Source: Guptibacillus hwajinpoensis (GTDB lineage: Bacteria; Bacillota; Bacilli; Bacillales; Bacillaceae_O). Taken from it: a DNA stretch of 58,094 bases. The position numbers were made by a program, and so were the translations under genes. This document shows positions 43,978 through 53,895 of the stretch, piece by piece. The stretch is taken from the NCBI GenBank assembly GCA_016841765.1, contig JAENYN010000030.1:1-58094 (forward strand), given 5' to 3'. The notes below the pieces were generated by a model that saw nothing but the letters and a program-made list of their open reading frames with translations, made no database searches and was not told the origin of the DNA. Every line of letters begins with the position of its first letter. The first letter of the stretch is position 1.

Positions 43978-44730
43978 TTACGCCTTTTTTACGGATGGGA
44001 TTTTACCGGCGGCATCACCGAGGGCTTCCTTTTGTTTGTCGATAAGCTTCAGGATCCCCTCCTGCCCAAGCTTGATAAGGTTTTGGAGCTCTTCCGGGGA
44101 AAAAGTCGCTTCTTCCCCGGTCCCCTGGAGCTCGACAAACTCGCCTTTCCCTGTCATGACAATATTCATATCGACATTTGCGGCTGAATCTTCCGCATAA
44201 CAAAGATCAAGCACTTCGCCGTGCTCTGGATCGACGCCGACTGAAGTTGCAGCCAGGAAATCCCTGACCGGCGGTGTTTTGACCGCTTTTGTTTCAACAA
44301 GTCTATTCATGGCTATCACCATTGCGACAAAAGCACCCGTAATTGAAGCTGTACGTGTACCTCCGTCCGCCTGGATAACATCGCAGTCGAGCCAAACCGT
44401 ACGTTCACCGAGGGCTTCAAGATCGACAACACTGCGCAGGGACCGGCCGATCAGGCGCTGGATTTCCATTGTTCGCCCGGACACTTTCCCTTTGCTGGAT
44501 TCCCTGATGTTTCGGCTTCCGGTTGCGCGCGGAAGCATGGAATATTCTGCGGTCACCCAGCCTTTGCCTTCCCCCCTCATGAAAGGCGGCACTCTCTCTT
44601 CGACGCTGGCTGTGCATATCACTTTTGTATTTCCGACCGAAATGAGGACGGACCCTTCCGGATGCAGTAAATAGTCCGTCTCTATATGTACAGGGCGTAA
44701 TTCGTCTTTCTGTCTTCCATCTGATCGCAT
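43978..44730 (-). CDS. rph: Ribonuclease PH
   Basis: This 250-residue phosphorolytic 3'-exonuclease trims tRNA 3' ends. [17 protein letters not shown] and [12 protein letters not shown] hold the RNA and phosphate sites, and [22 protein letters not shown] the conserved centre. GAGGAGG precedes the ATG. The gerM terminator lies upstream, so rph-ysnA-ysnB probably forms its own operon. Confidence 0.98.
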   Translation of the reverse strand: MRSDGRQKDELRPVHIETDYLLHPEGSVLISVGNTKVICTASVEERVPPFMRGEGKGWVTAEYSMLPRATGSRNIRESSKGKVSGRTMEIQRLIGRSLRSVVDLEALGERTVWLDCDVIQADGGTRTASITGAFVAMVIAMNRLVETKAVKTPPVRDFLAATSVGVDPEHGEVLDLCYAEDSAANVDMNIVMTGKGEFVELQGTGEEATFSPEELQNLIKLGQEGILKLIDKQKEALGDAAGKIPSVKKA

Positions 44731-44845
44731 GCATTCTCCTCCTCGGTTTTAGGTGATCCTTGCTTATAATAGCCTTTCCAGAAACAGTCCCGGAAATGTT
44801 TGATAATCATAAGAAATTTTGATGGCGTTTCATACGCTAAAAGGC

Positions 44846-44874
44846 AAAAAGAGGCGGCAACCATTGCCAGCCTC
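44846..44874 (-). terminator. Terminator between gerM and rph
   Basis: On the minus strand GAGGC-GGCAA and TTGCC-GCCTC pair with one unpaired base, followed by TTTTT. It ends gerM transcription. Confidence 0.85.
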
Positions 44875-44912
44875 AGCATTACTCAGTATTAATAAAATAA
44901 CATATTCATCTC

Positions 44913-45998
44913 TTAAAAACTACCGATATTGACTCGTTCAGGCCTCATTACCGGCTTGGTCAGCGGCTCCCCTTTTTCATTCATGACTTTGTCTTTTCCT
45001 TTCACGGTCACTTCAACACCTTTTACGCCTTCAATTTCCGTAAGTGATAAAACGAGGGAGTTCAACACATCTTCAGATAAAGCTGTTCCTTTTTGGTCAC
45101 CAAGAATCGATTCGTTGAATTCGAGTGAGACGACACCTTTCTCATACGTCGGCCGGCTCAGCAAGCGGACACTGGTATGGAAATCGCTCAGGAGACCGGA
45201 ACGGAATGACGGACCTTTAATCAGTTCATTCACAGCCACTGCCGCCATGTCTTCTTGCGGCGCCTGCTTCACTCTCTTTGTTACCGGGACATAATAGGTG
45301 TTGTCCTCATTTTGGGCTAAAAAGTAAAGCGTGACCGCTTTACTGGAGGTGATATCGACACTCTCTTTGTCATCCATGTTAATGCCGTTGGCACGGCTGT
45401 ACCCATCGGTGATCGGCGTGCCGTTGACAGGCATTTCTTTCTGGTCATACCCGTTGATCCTGATTTTCACTTTATCGACTTTATCAAATTGAGTAAGTGT
45501 CCATGTGATGGACTGCAGGATTTTTTCCTCATCCTCCGCTTTATAATTACTGAATTCCTTTGAAAAATCAGCTACAACTGTTCCGTCTTCCAGTAAATTG
45601 ACACCCAGCACCCTCGTATCTGCCGGAAGAACAGCCCGGAAACCGTTCGGAAGCATATTTTCTACCGGTCCGCCAGCAACCAGGTATTCAAGCGACTGCT
45701 TTGCCACCTCTTTTGTTTTCGGCACAGCCAGAGTTGTCGGCACTACATATCCATTTTGGTCTAGCAGAAACACCTGGCGCTCGACCGTTTCAGCTGCTTC
45801 TTCTTCGGCTTTTGCGCCGTCTTTATTTTTCTCCCCAGCATCCATCTCCTCAAGGCTCGCTTCTGTTTCATCGTAGGTAACATCCTTTGGCGGATCAATT
45901 TCATTCAGAGCCTGCTCCCCGTCAAACATACATCCTGAAAGCAATAGTGTGAAAGCAAAAAACAGAATGAGCCATCCTGCTTTTCGTTTTTTTAGCAT
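44913..45998 (-). CDS. gerM: Germination/sporulation lipoprotein GerM
   Basis: This 361-residue lipoprotein has a signal peptide with lipobox LLSGC (Cys about residue 23) and two GerMN repeats (about 95-205 and 235-345), recognisable from the paired stretches GFRAVLPADTRVLGVNLLEDGTVVADFSKEF and SGLLSDFHTSVRLLSRPTYEKGVVSLEFNES in part. GerM is needed for engulfment and for spore cortex formation in B. subtilis. GGGGAGGG precedes the ATG. It lies between racE and rph as in Bacillus. Confidence 0.95.
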   Translation of the reverse strand: MLKKRKAGWLILFFAFTLLLSGCMFDGEQALNEIDPPKDVTYDETEASLEEMDAGEKNKDGAKAEEEAAETVERQVFLLDQNGYVVPTTLAVPKTKEVAKQSLEYLVAGGPVENMLPNGFRAVLPADTRVLGVNLLEDGTVVADFSKEFSNYKAEDEEKILQSITWTLTQFDKVDKVKIRINGYDQKEMPVNGTPITDGYSRANGINMDDKESVDITSSKAVTLYFLAQNEDNTYYVPVTKRVKQAPQEDMAAVAVNELIKGPSFRSGLLSDFHTSVRLLSRPTYEKGVVSLEFNESILGDQKGTALSEDVLNSLVLSLTEIEGVKGVEVTVKGKDKVMNEKGEPLTKPVMRPERVNIGSF

Positions 45999-46075
45999 GT
46001 CAATCCCTCCCCAGGCTTGGTTGTACTATTATGTATACGAGCTTGCCAACCATTTAGACCTCGGGGATTTAAAAA

Positions 46076-46100
46076 ATCTTTCAGCACAGGGCTGAAAGAT
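46076..46100 (-). terminator. Terminator after racE
   Basis: On the minus strand ATCTTTCAGC and GCTGAAAGAT form a perfect 10-bp stem with a five-base loop, followed by TTTTT. It overlaps the racE stop codon by one base. Confidence 0.92.
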
Positions 46101-46897
46101 CAATCCAAATCGATGACACTAATATTGTCGATTTTTTGTTCAAACCATTGCGTGGCTATTTTCTCAAACATTTCCCGTGAACCCGTTGTGAAAAAATGAT
46201 GATTCGGATGTTCCGGCCCGGCACGCAGCAAGTCGCTGTATTCAAGGATGGCGCTTACCTCCCTTGCTGTTTCATCACCTGATCCGATAAGAGTGATGCC
46301 TTTTCCAAGATAATCCGCGATTACCTGATGAAGAAGGGGATAGTGAGTGCATCCCAGAATCAAAGTATCGATATCATGTGTTTTGAACGGCTGAAGTGAT
46401 TCACTGACAACCTTAACTGCCTTCTCGCTCTCATATTCGCCGTTCTCCACCAGTGGAACGAAACGCGGACAGGCCAGACTGTCGACTTCCACTTCTTCAT
46501 CTATACTCTTTAGGGCGGAAACATAAGCTCCGCTACTTATGGTGCCTTCCGTGCCGATGACGCCGACTTTTTTATTTTTCGTCAGCTTCAAAGCAGCCCT
46601 GGCACCCGGGTATACGACACCTACTACTGGAATCGGCAGCTTTTCCTTCACCTCTTCCAGTGCAACAGCGGTTGCTGTGTTACAGGCAATCACGAGCATT
46701 TTAATATCAAATTGCAGCAAATGATCGATCATTTGCCATGTGTATTTAAGTACTTCCTCTTTTGGGCGGGGACCGTACGGACAGCGTTTTGTATCACCCA
46801 GATACAAGATTTCCTCTTTCGGCAGCTGCCGCATGATTTCTCTGGCCACAGTAAGTCCGCCCACACCGGAATCTATGACACCTATTGGTTTCTCCAA
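46100..46897 (-). CDS. racE: Glutamate racemase
   Basis: This 265-residue enzyme makes D-glutamate for peptidoglycan. The two catalytic cysteines are in [11 protein letters not shown] and in [31 protein letters not shown] opens the protein. I prefer the TTG start at 46897, nine bases after GAGG, because it begins as other RacE proteins do ([10 protein letters not shown]); an ATG at 46912 adds five residues without a ribosome site. The gene lies between ysmB and gerM. Confidence 0.97.
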   Translation of the reverse strand: MEKPIGVIDSGVGGLTVAREIMRQLPKEEILYLGDTKRCPYGPRPKEEVLKYTWQMIDHLLQFDIKMLVIACNTATAVALEEVKEKLPIPVVGVVYPGARAALKLTKNKKVGVIGTEGTISSGAYVSALKSIDEEVEVDSLACPRFVPLVENGEYESEKAVKVVSESLQPFKTHDIDTLILGCTHYPLLHQVIADYLGKGITLIGSGDETAREVSAILEYSDLLRAGPEHPNHHFFTTGSREMFEKIATQWFEQKIDNISVIDLD

Positions 46898-46966
46898 TCC
46901 ATTCGACCTCATTTATGTTAGTTTCATAATGGATGCATATCCAGGCCCGTTCTTCGGTTTCCTGAA

Positions 46967-47410
46967 TCAATCCTTCATTTCATCATACAGCTTGCGGAGC
47001 ATATAATCCAAGTCTGCCAATTCGTCCGCGGTGAAATCGCCCGTGACTGATGCGAGATACTCCTGGCGTTTTTGGATGACTTCTTCTATGATTCGCGCTC
47101 CTTCTTCCTGCATATGGATCTGTACAACACGGCGGTCTTTTGGATTGCGGACTCTCATCACCAGGCTGTTCTTTTCCATGCGGTCGATCAAATCAGTTGT
47201 TGTGCTGCAGGCGAGATACATATTGTTCGACAGCTCTCCGATTGTCATGTCGCCGCTTTCGTAAAGCCATTGCAGTGCCACAAACTGGGGAGGCGTGATG
47301 GAATACCCGCTCAGGATTTCCCTGCCTTTCTGCTTAATGATCGCGGAAATGTAACGCATCGATTTTTCTATGTCTGCTACCACTTCTTGGTTATCATCCG
47401 TTTCCCTCAC
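46967..47410 (-). CDS. ysmB: MarR-family regulator YsmB
   Basis: This 147-residue winged-helix regulator of the MarR family has the helix-turn-helix DMTIGELSNNMYLACSTTTDLIDRME in outline (about residues 55-80) and the wing RNPKDRRVVQIHMQEEG. Dimer helices at both ends are clear. The start is GTG, eight bases after AGGAGGG. Its target genes are unknown. It stands directly upstream of racE, as in B. subtilis. Confidence 0.93.
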   Translation of the reverse strand: MRETDDNQEVVADIEKSMRYISAIIKQKGREILSGYSITPPQFVALQWLYESGDMTIGELSNNMYLACSTTTDLIDRMEKNSLVMRVRNPKDRRVVQIHMQEEGARIIEEVIQKRQEYLASVTGDFTADELADLDYMLRKLYDEMKD

Positions 47411-47542
47411 CTGTAAACCCTCCTATGTGATGCACGTTCTCCTTTTATGCCGCCAAATCATACGGTTTTATTTTGAAGCCTTTCCGGTAAAAATGCAAGT
47501 ATGCTGATGACAGTTTTCGACATGTTTTGGAATCAGGTTAAG

Positions 47543-47668
47543 GAACAAAAAGCGCAGCCCCCGCTTAGAGGCGTACGCATAAGCGGGGGCACCCGCACGA
47601 ATGTGATCTTCCCTTCTGGAGGGGAGCACCCCTTATGACGATAGCCGCTGAAGCCTGGAGCTGGATGA
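47543..47668 (+). repeat. Structured repeat family 2, copy B
   Basis: About 126 bases, matching 22543-22667 along its length (GAACAAAAAGCGCAG at one end, GCCTGGAGCTGGATGA at the other). CCGCTTAGAGG with the following AAGCGG, and GTGATC with the GAGCAC side, can form two hairpins. It lies 16 bases from the MITE-like element. Confidence 0.8.
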
Positions 47669-47691
47669 CTCGCTTAATTTCCTTAACAATA

Positions 47692-47875
47692 GGCTGTGTT
47701 AAAGCTCAATGTTGATTTTTTACACTAGTTGATTGGAGTGGAAGGTGCGAGACTCCGGCGGGACTAGCGGGACAGGTGAGACCCCGCAAGAGCGAAAGCG
47801 ATGAGGAGGCTCACCGCCCGCCCCGCGGAAAGCGAGTACCTGCAACGGAAATCAACACTAACGTTTAACAGAGCC
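47692..47875 (+). mobile_element. MITE-like element, copy 2, with 8-bp target duplication
   Basis: The 184-bp element starts GGCTGTGTTAAA and ends TTTAACAGAGCC, an 11-of-12 inverted repeat. It is flanked on both sides by the identical TAACAATA (47684-47691 and 47876-47883), a perfect 8-bp target site duplication. The core is GC-rich with the same inverted segments as copy 1, in the opposite orientation. It encodes nothing recognisable. It is inserted at the end of the ptsI terminator. Confidence 0.93.
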
Positions 47876-47881
47876 TAACAA

Positions 47882-47924
47882 TAAAAAAACAAGTATGAAA
47901 CCTTTATGGTTTCATACTTGTTTT
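47882..47924 (-). terminator. Terminator after ptsI
   Basis: On the minus strand CAAGTATGAAACC and GGTTTCATACTTG form a perfect 13-bp stem with a five-base loop, extended by AAAA/TTTT, followed by TTTTTTT. It ends the ptsG-H-I transcript 65 bases after ptsI. Confidence 0.93.
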
Positions 47925-47988
47925 ACGATGATGCAGTTCGTTACTGCTGCATCAGCACGTGACCAGATATTTTTTAACTGGCAGGTTA

Positions 47989-49707
47989 TTACAGATCGAA
48001 CGTTTTTTGTACGAGTTCGACTACTTCAGCGGCTGTGCTCATGCCGAGGGCTTTCCCGGCAAGCTCTTCCGCTTCTTCCTTCGTCATTTTGCTGATCTGG
48101 CTCCGCGCCGGCAAAATGGATGTCGCACTCATGCTGAATTCGTCAAGACCCATGCCAAGCAAAAGCGGTACTGCCAGCGTATCTCCGGCCATTTCGCCGC
48201 ACATTCCTGCCCATTTTCCTTCTTTATGGGCAGCATCTATCACCATTTTGACAAGCCGGAGGATGGATGGATTATACGGCTGGTACAAATAAGACACCTG
48301 TTCATTCATCCGGTCAGCTGCCATTGTATACTGAATCAGGTCATTCGTCCCGATACTGAAGAAATCGACCTCTTTTGCAAATTGGTCGGCCAGTACTGCT
48401 GTTGCCGGAATTTCCACCATCATGCCGACTTCAATGCTGTCTGATACATCAACCCCGTCTGAAGCGAGCTTATCTTTTTCTTCCAGGAGAATCTGTTTCG
48501 CTTCCCGGAATTCATCAATAGTCGCAATCATCGGGAACATGATTTTGAGATTGCCGTATGCGCTGGCACGGAGTAAGGCCCGAAGCTGAGTGCGGAAGAT
48601 TTCCTGCTCATCAAGACAAAGGCGGATTGCCCTGTAGCCGAGGAAAGGATTCAATTCTTTCGGCAGATTGAGATAAGGGAGTTCTTTGTCACCGCCGATA
48701 TCAAGCGTGCGGATTACGACCGGCTTGCCTTCCATTTTCTCTACAACCGTTTTATAAGCATCAAACTGTTCCTCTTCTGTCGGGAGCTCGCTTCGGCCCA
48801 TATAAATAAACTCAGTCCGGTACAGGCCGATGCCTTCACCGCCGTTATTCAGGACACCTTCAACATCTTTCGGCGTTCCGATATTTGCGGCAAGTTCAAC
48901 CTGGCGCCCGTCTTTTGTCACGGAAGGCTGATCTTTGAGTTTGGCCCATTCTTCTTTCTGTGCTGCAAAGTCAGCCTGCTTTTGTTCATATTTCTTAAGC
49001 GTGTCTTCATCAGGATTGATGATGACTTCACCATCAAGGCCATCCAGAATGACCAGGACGCCTTTCTCGATATCCGCAGTGGCGCTTTTCGTTCCTACGA
49101 CTGCAGGTATTTCCATTGAACGCGCCATGATGGCGGAGTGAGATGTCCTGCCCCCGATATCCGTGGTGAACCCTTTGACGTACTGGCGGTTTAATTGCGC
49201 GGTATCTGAAGGTGTCAAGTCTTCAGCCACCACAATGACTTCCTCAGAAATCAAGCTCGGGTTGGAGATTTCCAGCCCAAGCAGATGGGACTGGACCCGT
49301 TTTGTCACATCCCGGATGTCAGCCGCGCGTTCTTTCATGTACTCATTATCCATTTGTTCAAACATCGTGATGAACATGGAAGCCACTTCATCAAGGGCGA
49401 ATTCCGCATTGACTTTTTCGTTTTCAATCTTGTCTTTTACAGGATCGATCATTTCCGGATCGCTCAAGACGAGCAAATGGGCTGCAAAAATGTCCGCTTT
49501 ATCCTTGCCCAGCTCTTTTTCGGCATGTGTTTTGATTTTTTCGAGTTCTTGTTTGGATACGTCAAGAGCTTCCATAAATCTATTCGTTTCAGCTTCAGGA
49601 GAATCAATTGCCTTTTTTTCAATTGTTATTTCCGGATTTTCCAGTTTGAATGCCTGTGCAATGGCAATGCCGCTTGAAGCGGCAATGCCGGTAATTTTGT
49701 TATCCAT
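47989..49707 (-). CDS. ptsI: PTS enzyme I
   Basis: This 572-residue enzyme takes phosphate from phosphoenolpyruvate to HPr. The phosphorylated histidine is in [19 protein letters not shown] (about residue 189). The C-terminal PEP-binding barrel has [37 protein letters not shown] and the catalytic Cys region [15 protein letters not shown]. The ATG overlaps the ptsH stop by one base (TAATG), behind GGGAGAA. It closes the glcT-ptsG-ptsH-ptsI cluster. Confidence 0.98.
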   Translation of the reverse strand: MDNKITGIAASSGIAIAQAFKLENPEITIEKKAIDSPEAETNRFMEALDVSKQELEKIKTHAEKELGKDKADIFAAHLLVLSDPEMIDPVKDKIENEKVNAEFALDEVASMFITMFEQMDNEYMKERAADIRDVTKRVQSHLLGLEISNPSLISEEVIVVAEDLTPSDTAQLNRQYVKGFTTDIGGRTSHSAIMARSMEIPAVVGTKSATADIEKGVLVILDGLDGEVIINPDEDTLKKYEQKQADFAAQKEEWAKLKDQPSVTKDGRQVELAANIGTPKDVEGVLNNGGEGIGLYRTEFIYMGRSELPTEEEQFDAYKTVVEKMEGKPVVIRTLDIGGDKELPYLNLPKELNPFLGYRAIRLCLDEQEIFRTQLRALLRASAYGNLKIMFPMIATIDEFREAKQILLEEKDKLASDGVDVSDSIEVGMMVEIPATAVLADQFAKEVDFFSIGTNDLIQYTMAADRMNEQVSYLYQPYNPSILRLVKMVIDAAHKEGKWAGMCGEMAGDTLAVPLLLGMGLDEFSMSATSILPARSQISKMTKEEAEELAGKALGMSTAAEVVELVQKTFDL

Positions 49708-49973
49708 TATTCTCCCAGGCCTTCTTTCTTCACTACTTCTGCGACGCCGTTGATCGCTTCTTCCTCATCTTCCCCTTCAGCCTTTACAGTCACTTCAGAC
49801 CCTTTCTGGATGCCAAGTGACATGACACCCATGATCGATTTCAGGTTAACCTCTTTTCCATTGAACTCCAGCTTGACATCTGATTGAAACTTTGATGCCT
49901 CATTGACAAGAGCAGTGGCCGGGCGTGCATGGATTCCCGTTTCATCAGTGATTGTAAATGTTCTTTCTGCCAT
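49707..49973 (-). CDS. ptsH: Phosphocarrier protein HPr
   Basis: This 88-residue carrier has the phosphorylated His15 (GIHARPA) and the regulatory Ser46 ([13 protein letters not shown]), the target of HPr kinase in Firmicutes, so it takes part both in sugar uptake and in CcpA-dependent catabolite repression. It follows ptsG by 69 bases with a hairpin between, and overlaps ptsI. The length is normal. Confidence 0.98.
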   Translation of the reverse strand: MAERTFTITDETGIHARPATALVNEASKFQSDVKLEFNGKEVNLKSIMGVMSLGIQKGSEVTVKAEGEDEEEAINGVAEVVKKEGLGE

Positions 49974-50006
49974 TTTAATCAGTCTCCTATCTGCAATATT
50001 TTAGGG

Positions 50007-50036
50007 ACAGGAGAAGCTGAAGCTCAGCCCTCCTGT
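50007..50036 (-). other. Intercistronic hairpin between ptsG and ptsH
   Basis: ACAGGAG and CTCCTGT pair on the outside; GCTGA/TCAGC pairs inside. No T run follows on the minus strand. It may process or stabilise the mRNA, giving ptsHI a level different from ptsG. Confidence 0.6.
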
Positions 50037-50042
50037 ATCCGC

Positions 50043-52118
50043 TTATCCCCTATCAATGGAAATGATGTTTTCATCTCCGCGCTTCACTTCCGCCTTATCT
50101 TCGTCTAATGTTATTCTTTCACCTTCCTGGAGGTTTGTAAACACGATTGGTGTGATGACGGACGGCGCGTTTTTCTTTAGGAAATCAAGATTTGCTTTCA
50201 TCAAGGTTTGTCCCTGTTTTACCTCTTCATCCTGTTCGACCAGCACATCAAAACCATCGCCCTTAAGTTTAACAGTATCGATTCCGAAGTGGATCAAAAT
50301 TTCTTGTCCTTTTTTTGATACCATACCGATCGCGTGCTTGGTTGGGAAAACATTGATGATTTTACCGTCCACCGGTGAAACCACTTCACCTTCAGACGGA
50401 TCGATTGCAAAACCGTCACCCATCATTTTTTCCGAAAACACTTGATCCGGAACCTCTGTCAGCGGAAGCAATTTACCGCTTAAAGGTGCGATGACATCGG
50501 TGCCATCACCAGTTACTGGCATATTTTCGGCTCCAGCCGGTGTCGGAATGGCCTGGGCCGTTTTTTCTTCTGGGCTGGTCTTGGCCATTTTATCGGCTGG
50601 AAGCGGCGTTTTACCGGAAATGATATCCTGGATCTGGCCCTTTAAGGTATCAGATCTAGTTCCGAAGATCGCCTGGATGTTGTTTCCGACTTCCATAACG
50701 CCCGATGCACCCAGTTTTTTCAGCCTTTCTTTTTGAACCTTGCCGACTTCAAACACCTGGACGCGGAGCCTTGTGATACAGGCATCAAGATGCTTTATGT
50801 TTTCCTTTCCGCCAAGTGCTTCAAGGACATTATAAGGCAGCTCTTCAACTTCACCAGCCTGCTCGTCGTCTTCTGTTTCATCTTCCCGGCCCGGTGTTTT
50901 CAGATTGAACTTTCTTATGGCAAACCGGAAGCCGAAGTAGTAAATGACTGCAAATACGAGTCCTACCGGAATGACGAGCCACCAGTTGGTCCGGTTCGGC
51001 AAGACGCCAAACAGGATATAGTCAATCACACCGCCCGAAAAGGTCATGCCGATCTTAACATTCAAAAGATGCATTGTCATAAACGAAAGACCCGCGAAAA
51101 CGGCATGGATCCCGAAGAGCACCGGTGCAACAAAGAGGAAGGTGAACTCGATCGGCTCTGTTATACCTGTCAAAAAGGAAGTGAGGGCTGCGGAACCCAT
51201 GATACCGGCAACAATTTTTTTCCGTTCCGGACGGGCTTCATGGTACATCGCAAGCGCAGCCGCCGGAAGGCCGAACATCATGAAAGGGAATTTACCTGTC
51301 ATGAAAGTCCCGGCAGTCAATTCGGCACCGTCTTTGATTTGTTCAAAAAAGATCTTCTGGTCGCCGCGTATGACTTCGCCGGCATCATTGACATAACTTC
51401 CGAATTCAAACCAGAACGGAGCATAGAAAATGTGATGAAGTCCAAATGGAATCAGGGAACGTTCAATTACCCCAAAAATGAAAGCGGCCAATGTTCTGTT
51501 CTGATCAACCATAAAGTGCGAAAAGGCATTCAGCCCATTTTGGATTGGCGGCCAGATAAAGACCATCAAAATACCCAGTATTAATGCAGAGACAGCGGTT
51601 ACAATCGGAACGAACCGTTTTCCGGCAAAAAAGCCGAGGTATGAAGGCAGTTCGATATTATAGTACTTGCGGTAAAGGTAGGCAGCCAGTATACCGACAA
51701 TGATCCCGCCGAATACACCGGTTTGCAAAGTAGGGATTCCGAGAACGTTGGCGTAAGCCTGACTATCGGCAATCTTCTCAGGCGTGACCTGTTCGATGAT
51801 CCCCATCGTGATGTTCATGATCAAGTAACCGATTATGGCAGCAAGCCCGGCAACCCCGTCACCATTTGCCAATCCTACAGCGACACCTACTGCAAAGAGC
51901 AGGGCCAGGTTCGAAAACACGATTCCGCCCGCCTGTTCCATTACTGAAGCAACAAGCTGGAACCCGTCCGACCCCAAGGCCGGAATCCTTTCAAGCAAAG
52001 CCGGATTCTGGAACGCATTACCGAAAGCAAGCAGTAAGCCGGCTGCCGGCAAAATCGCAACCGGAAGCATCAGTGCTTTTCCGATTTGCTGAAGAACACC
52101 AAACATTTTTTTAAACAT
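50043..52118 (-). CDS. ptsG: Glucose-specific PTS enzyme IICBA
   Basis: This 691-residue permease phosphorylates glucose during uptake. IIC, with about ten membrane helices (residues 1-400), is followed by IIB with phosphorylated Cys in [11 protein letters not shown] and IIA with phosphorylated His in [17 protein letters not shown]. The linker between IIB and IIA is Pro/Thr rich. The ATG at 52118 follows AAAAGGAGG; the frame from 52163 extends into the leader. A GlcT antiterminator site and terminator stand upstream. Domain order and length match B. subtilis PtsG. Confidence 0.97.
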   Translation of the reverse strand: MFKKMFGVLQQIGKALMLPVAILPAAGLLLAFGNAFQNPALLERIPALGSDGFQLVASVMEQAGGIVFSNLALLFAVGVAVGLANGDGVAGLAAIIGYLIMNITMGIIEQVTPEKIADSQAYANVLGIPTLQTGVFGGIIVGILAAYLYRKYYNIELPSYLGFFAGKRFVPIVTAVSALILGILMVFIWPPIQNGLNAFSHFMVDQNRTLAAFIFGVIERSLIPFGLHHIFYAPFWFEFGSYVNDAGEVIRGDQKIFFEQIKDGAELTAGTFMTGKFPFMMFGLPAAALAMYHEARPERKKIVAGIMGSAALTSFLTGITEPIEFTFLFVAPVLFGIHAVFAGLSFMTMHLLNVKIGMTFSGGVIDYILFGVLPNRTNWWLVIPVGLVFAVIYYFGFRFAIRKFNLKTPGREDETEDDEQAGEVEELPYNVLEALGGKENIKHLDACITRLRVQVFEVGKVQKERLKKLGASGVMEVGNNIQAIFGTRSDTLKGQIQDIISGKTPLPADKMAKTSPEEKTAQAIPTPAGAENMPVTGDGTDVIAPLSGKLLPLTEVPDQVFSEKMMGDGFAIDPSEGEVVSPVDGKIINVFPTKHAIGMVSKKGQEILIHFGIDTVKLKGDGFDVLVEQDEEVKQGQTLMKANLDFLKKNAPSVITPIVFTNLQEGERITLDEDKAEVKRGDENIISIDRG

Positions 52119-52152
52119 CTTTCTTCCTCCTTTTAATCTTTTCTTTTCCAAC

Positions 52153-52268
52153 AAAAAAGGCATGAGTAAAAAAAGACATACGTCTGTTCATAGGGTTAAA
52201 AAACCTTTCCCCTATAAGATGGACGTTATCGTCTTTCTTTACTCATGCCTGATCGAATCAGTAACACG
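52153..52268 (-). promoter_or_regulatory. GlcT-controlled antiterminator (RAT) and terminator of ptsG
   Basis: On the minus strand TGTTACTGATTCGATCAGGC (start of the RAT at 52268-52241) matches the known RAT pattern of SacY/LicT/GlcT targets (TGTTACTG...CAGGCA). It overlaps the 5' arm of a long terminator: AGGCATGAGTAAA (52250-52222) pairs with TTTACTCATGCCT (52184-52158), followed by TTTTTT. GlcT bound to the RAT should block the terminator when glucose is present. Confidence 0.9.
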
Positions 52269-52284
52269 CAAAGAAAAGATTGCT

Positions 52285-53133
52285 TTAGTTTGATTCTTTG
52301 TTGGAAAGCCTTTGCAAATGCATCGTCAAGTAGACGGCCTCCGCTTCAAACACAGGCTTGCTCAACGACTTTTGCATAACTTTAATCAACTTCCACGCAA
52401 CATTATAGCATAGCGGATATTCATGTTTCAACAGTTGTGTCAGTTTTTCTGGCTCCTGGACTTTTTCTCCATCAATGACCCTGTCGATCGTATGCCGAAG
52501 ATGGCGGATAAGGCGCAGGTAATCAACACTGTTTCGTTCAATATGGATACCAAGCTGTTCTTCTGTCATTAGGACAAGGTCGGTGATGAGCCTGGAATGC
52601 TGATTGATTTCCGTTAGCTTTCGGTCGGTCAACGCACTATGGATATGAAGGGCAACAAACCCGACTTCCCCTTCCGGAAGCTCGATTTCGTAATTCTCAT
52701 TAATTTTATCAATGATATCTTCAGCCACTTTGTACTCTGTTGGATAAAGCGTCTGTGTCTCAATAAGAAACGGGTTGCGAAGGTCCATCCCCTGTTGAAT
52801 ACGCTTTATCGCAAAGGCGATATGGTCAGTTAGCGCGATATGGATATGTTCATTCACTTCTGTTTCAAACTGCTCTTCTATGTAACTGATCACATCATGC
52901 ATGATCCCGATAAATTTTTCATCAACGGAAACCAGCAATTGTTTATATTGCTCCTGCTCATTTTCGTTTGCAAGGGTGAAGATTTTTTCGACTGAATCCG
53001 TCTGGACGGTGTCTCCAGCTTTTTTTCCAAACCCAATCCCTTTCCCGATAAAAACAACTTCAGGATCAGAAGCATGGCTGGCAATTAAGACATTATTGTT
53101 CAGCACTTTATTAACAGTGTAAATTTCAGCCAT
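52285..53133 (-). CDS. glcT: Transcription antiterminator GlcT
   Basis: This 282-residue BglG/SacY-type RNA-binding regulator has the CAT domain (residues 1-55, IYTVNKVLNNNVLIA) and two PRD domains with conserved histidines (EHIHIALTDHIAFAI; LHIHSALTDRKL; RHLRHTIDRV; YLTMHLQRL). HPr and PtsG phosphorylate these to set activity. The ATG at 53133 is ten bases after AAGGG; a GTG two codons upstream is possible. It lies upstream of ptsG, as in B. subtilis. Confidence 0.96.
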   Translation of the reverse strand: MAEIYTVNKVLNNNVLIASHASDPEVVFIGKGIGFGKKAGDTVQTDSVEKIFTLANENEQEQYKQLLVSVDEKFIGIMHDVISYIEEQFETEVNEHIHIALTDHIAFAIKRIQQGMDLRNPFLIETQTLYPTEYKVAEDIIDKINENYEIELPEGEVGFVALHIHSALTDRKLTEINQHSRLITDLVLMTEEQLGIHIERNSVDYLRLIRHLRHTIDRVIDGEKVQEPEKLTQLLKHEYPLCYNVAWKLIKVMQKSLSKPVFEAEAVYLTMHLQRLSNKESN

Positions 53134-53301
53134 CTTCACTCTTCCCTTCTCTAAGAAACAATAAGGTTATCCAGACAAGTTACATCATATCGAAAAAGTT
53201 GAAGAGAATCAATTCCCTGTGACAAACCAAAATGTTCCTAATGTTCTGCCGGTTTTATATTTCATACCCATCCGCCTGGAGCTTTCGGGCTTACAAAAAG
53301 C

Positions 53302-53327
53302 AAAAGCCGGCGGAAGAGCCGGCTTTT
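53302..53327 (-). terminator. Terminator after gerE
   Basis: On the minus strand AAAAGCCGGC and GCCGGCTTTT pair across six bases and are followed by GCTTTTTG. It lies 35 bases after the gerE stop. Confidence 0.9.
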
Positions 53328-53362
53328 GCATATACAGATGAAGCTTACTAGAGCTTAAAAAG

Positions 53363-53587
53363 TTACAGCTCCAATTCTCCCATTCGCAGCAGTTCGACCA
53401 CTGCCTGGGACCGCCCTTTAACACCAAGCTTCTGCATAGCATTGGAAATATGGTTTCTAACCGTTTTTTCGCTGATAAATAGTTCCGCTGCTATTTCTTT
53501 CGTTGTTTTGTCCTGAACGAGTAATTCAAACACTTCTCTTTCTCTTTTCGTCAATAACGGCTTATGTTGGTATTCTTTGTCCTTCAA
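53363..53587 (-). CDS. gerE: GerE, late mother-cell regulator
   Basis: This 74-residue LuxR-type DNA-binding protein is the last regulator of the mother-cell sporulation programme. [20 protein letters not shown] and the helix-turn-helix [20 protein letters not shown] are almost identical to B. subtilis GerE. The start is TTG behind AAGGAGGG, giving 74 residues; the longer frame from 53641 has no ribosome site. In B. subtilis gerE is followed by ysmB and racE, but here the glcT-pts cluster stands between. Confidence 0.97.
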   Translation of the reverse strand: MKDKEYQHKPLLTKREREVFELLVQDKTTKEIAAELFISEKTVRNHISNAMQKLGVKGRSQAVVELLRMGELEL

Positions 53588-53701
53588 GCGACGTATCCCT
53601 CCTTGCCAGGAAAAGGGCCGAATATCGGAAGGGAATAACATTAGTCAACATATCATATGAAAAAAACCAGCCGCCGTGACTTGTACTCCGCTGATTTTCC
53701 G

Positions 53702-53890
53702 TCAGCGGGTAAACAGAAAAGAAAAATACCGGTCCCATTTACCCGACTGGTCCCATCCGGGTATGCCAGTGACCGACTGATGCGCCCGGGCAATTTGATA
53801 CAGGAATAACCGCTCCTGCTCTGTCAAATCACGTGCCAGGGCCTCCTGGAACTGGATAACCAAGTGGTGATAGTATTCATTTTCTCCCAT
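53702..53890 (-). CDS. Small unknown protein between ysmA and gerE
   Basis: This 62-residue acidic, aromatic-rich soluble protein (GENEYYHHLVIQFQEALARD, then a second helix and GIPGWDQSGKWDRYFSFL) starts at an ATG six bases after GGGGTG; a GTG at 53899 overlapping the ysmA stop is an alternative. It has no membrane segment or cysteine. I cannot assign a function. Its tight coupling to ysmA suggests it is a real gene. Confidence 0.6.
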   Translation of the reverse strand: MGENEYYHHLVIQFQEALARDLTEQERLFLYQIARAHQSVTGIPGWDQSGKWDRYFSFLFTR

Positions 53891-53895
53891 AGCTG

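Larger units (their letters stand above)
47411..47988. other. Repeat-filled gap between ysmB and ptsI
   Basis: This 578-base stretch holds repeat family 2 copy B (47543-47668), MITE-like copy 2 with its 8-bp duplication (47684-47883) and the ptsI terminator (47882-47924). Bases 47411-47542 are the ysmB leader, with no clear promoter. No gene is present. Confidence 0.7.

Noticed and set aside
50733-51584. 283-codon plus-strand frame opposite ptsG
   Set aside because: ptsG motifs are intact on the minus strand. The plus frame is a shadow.
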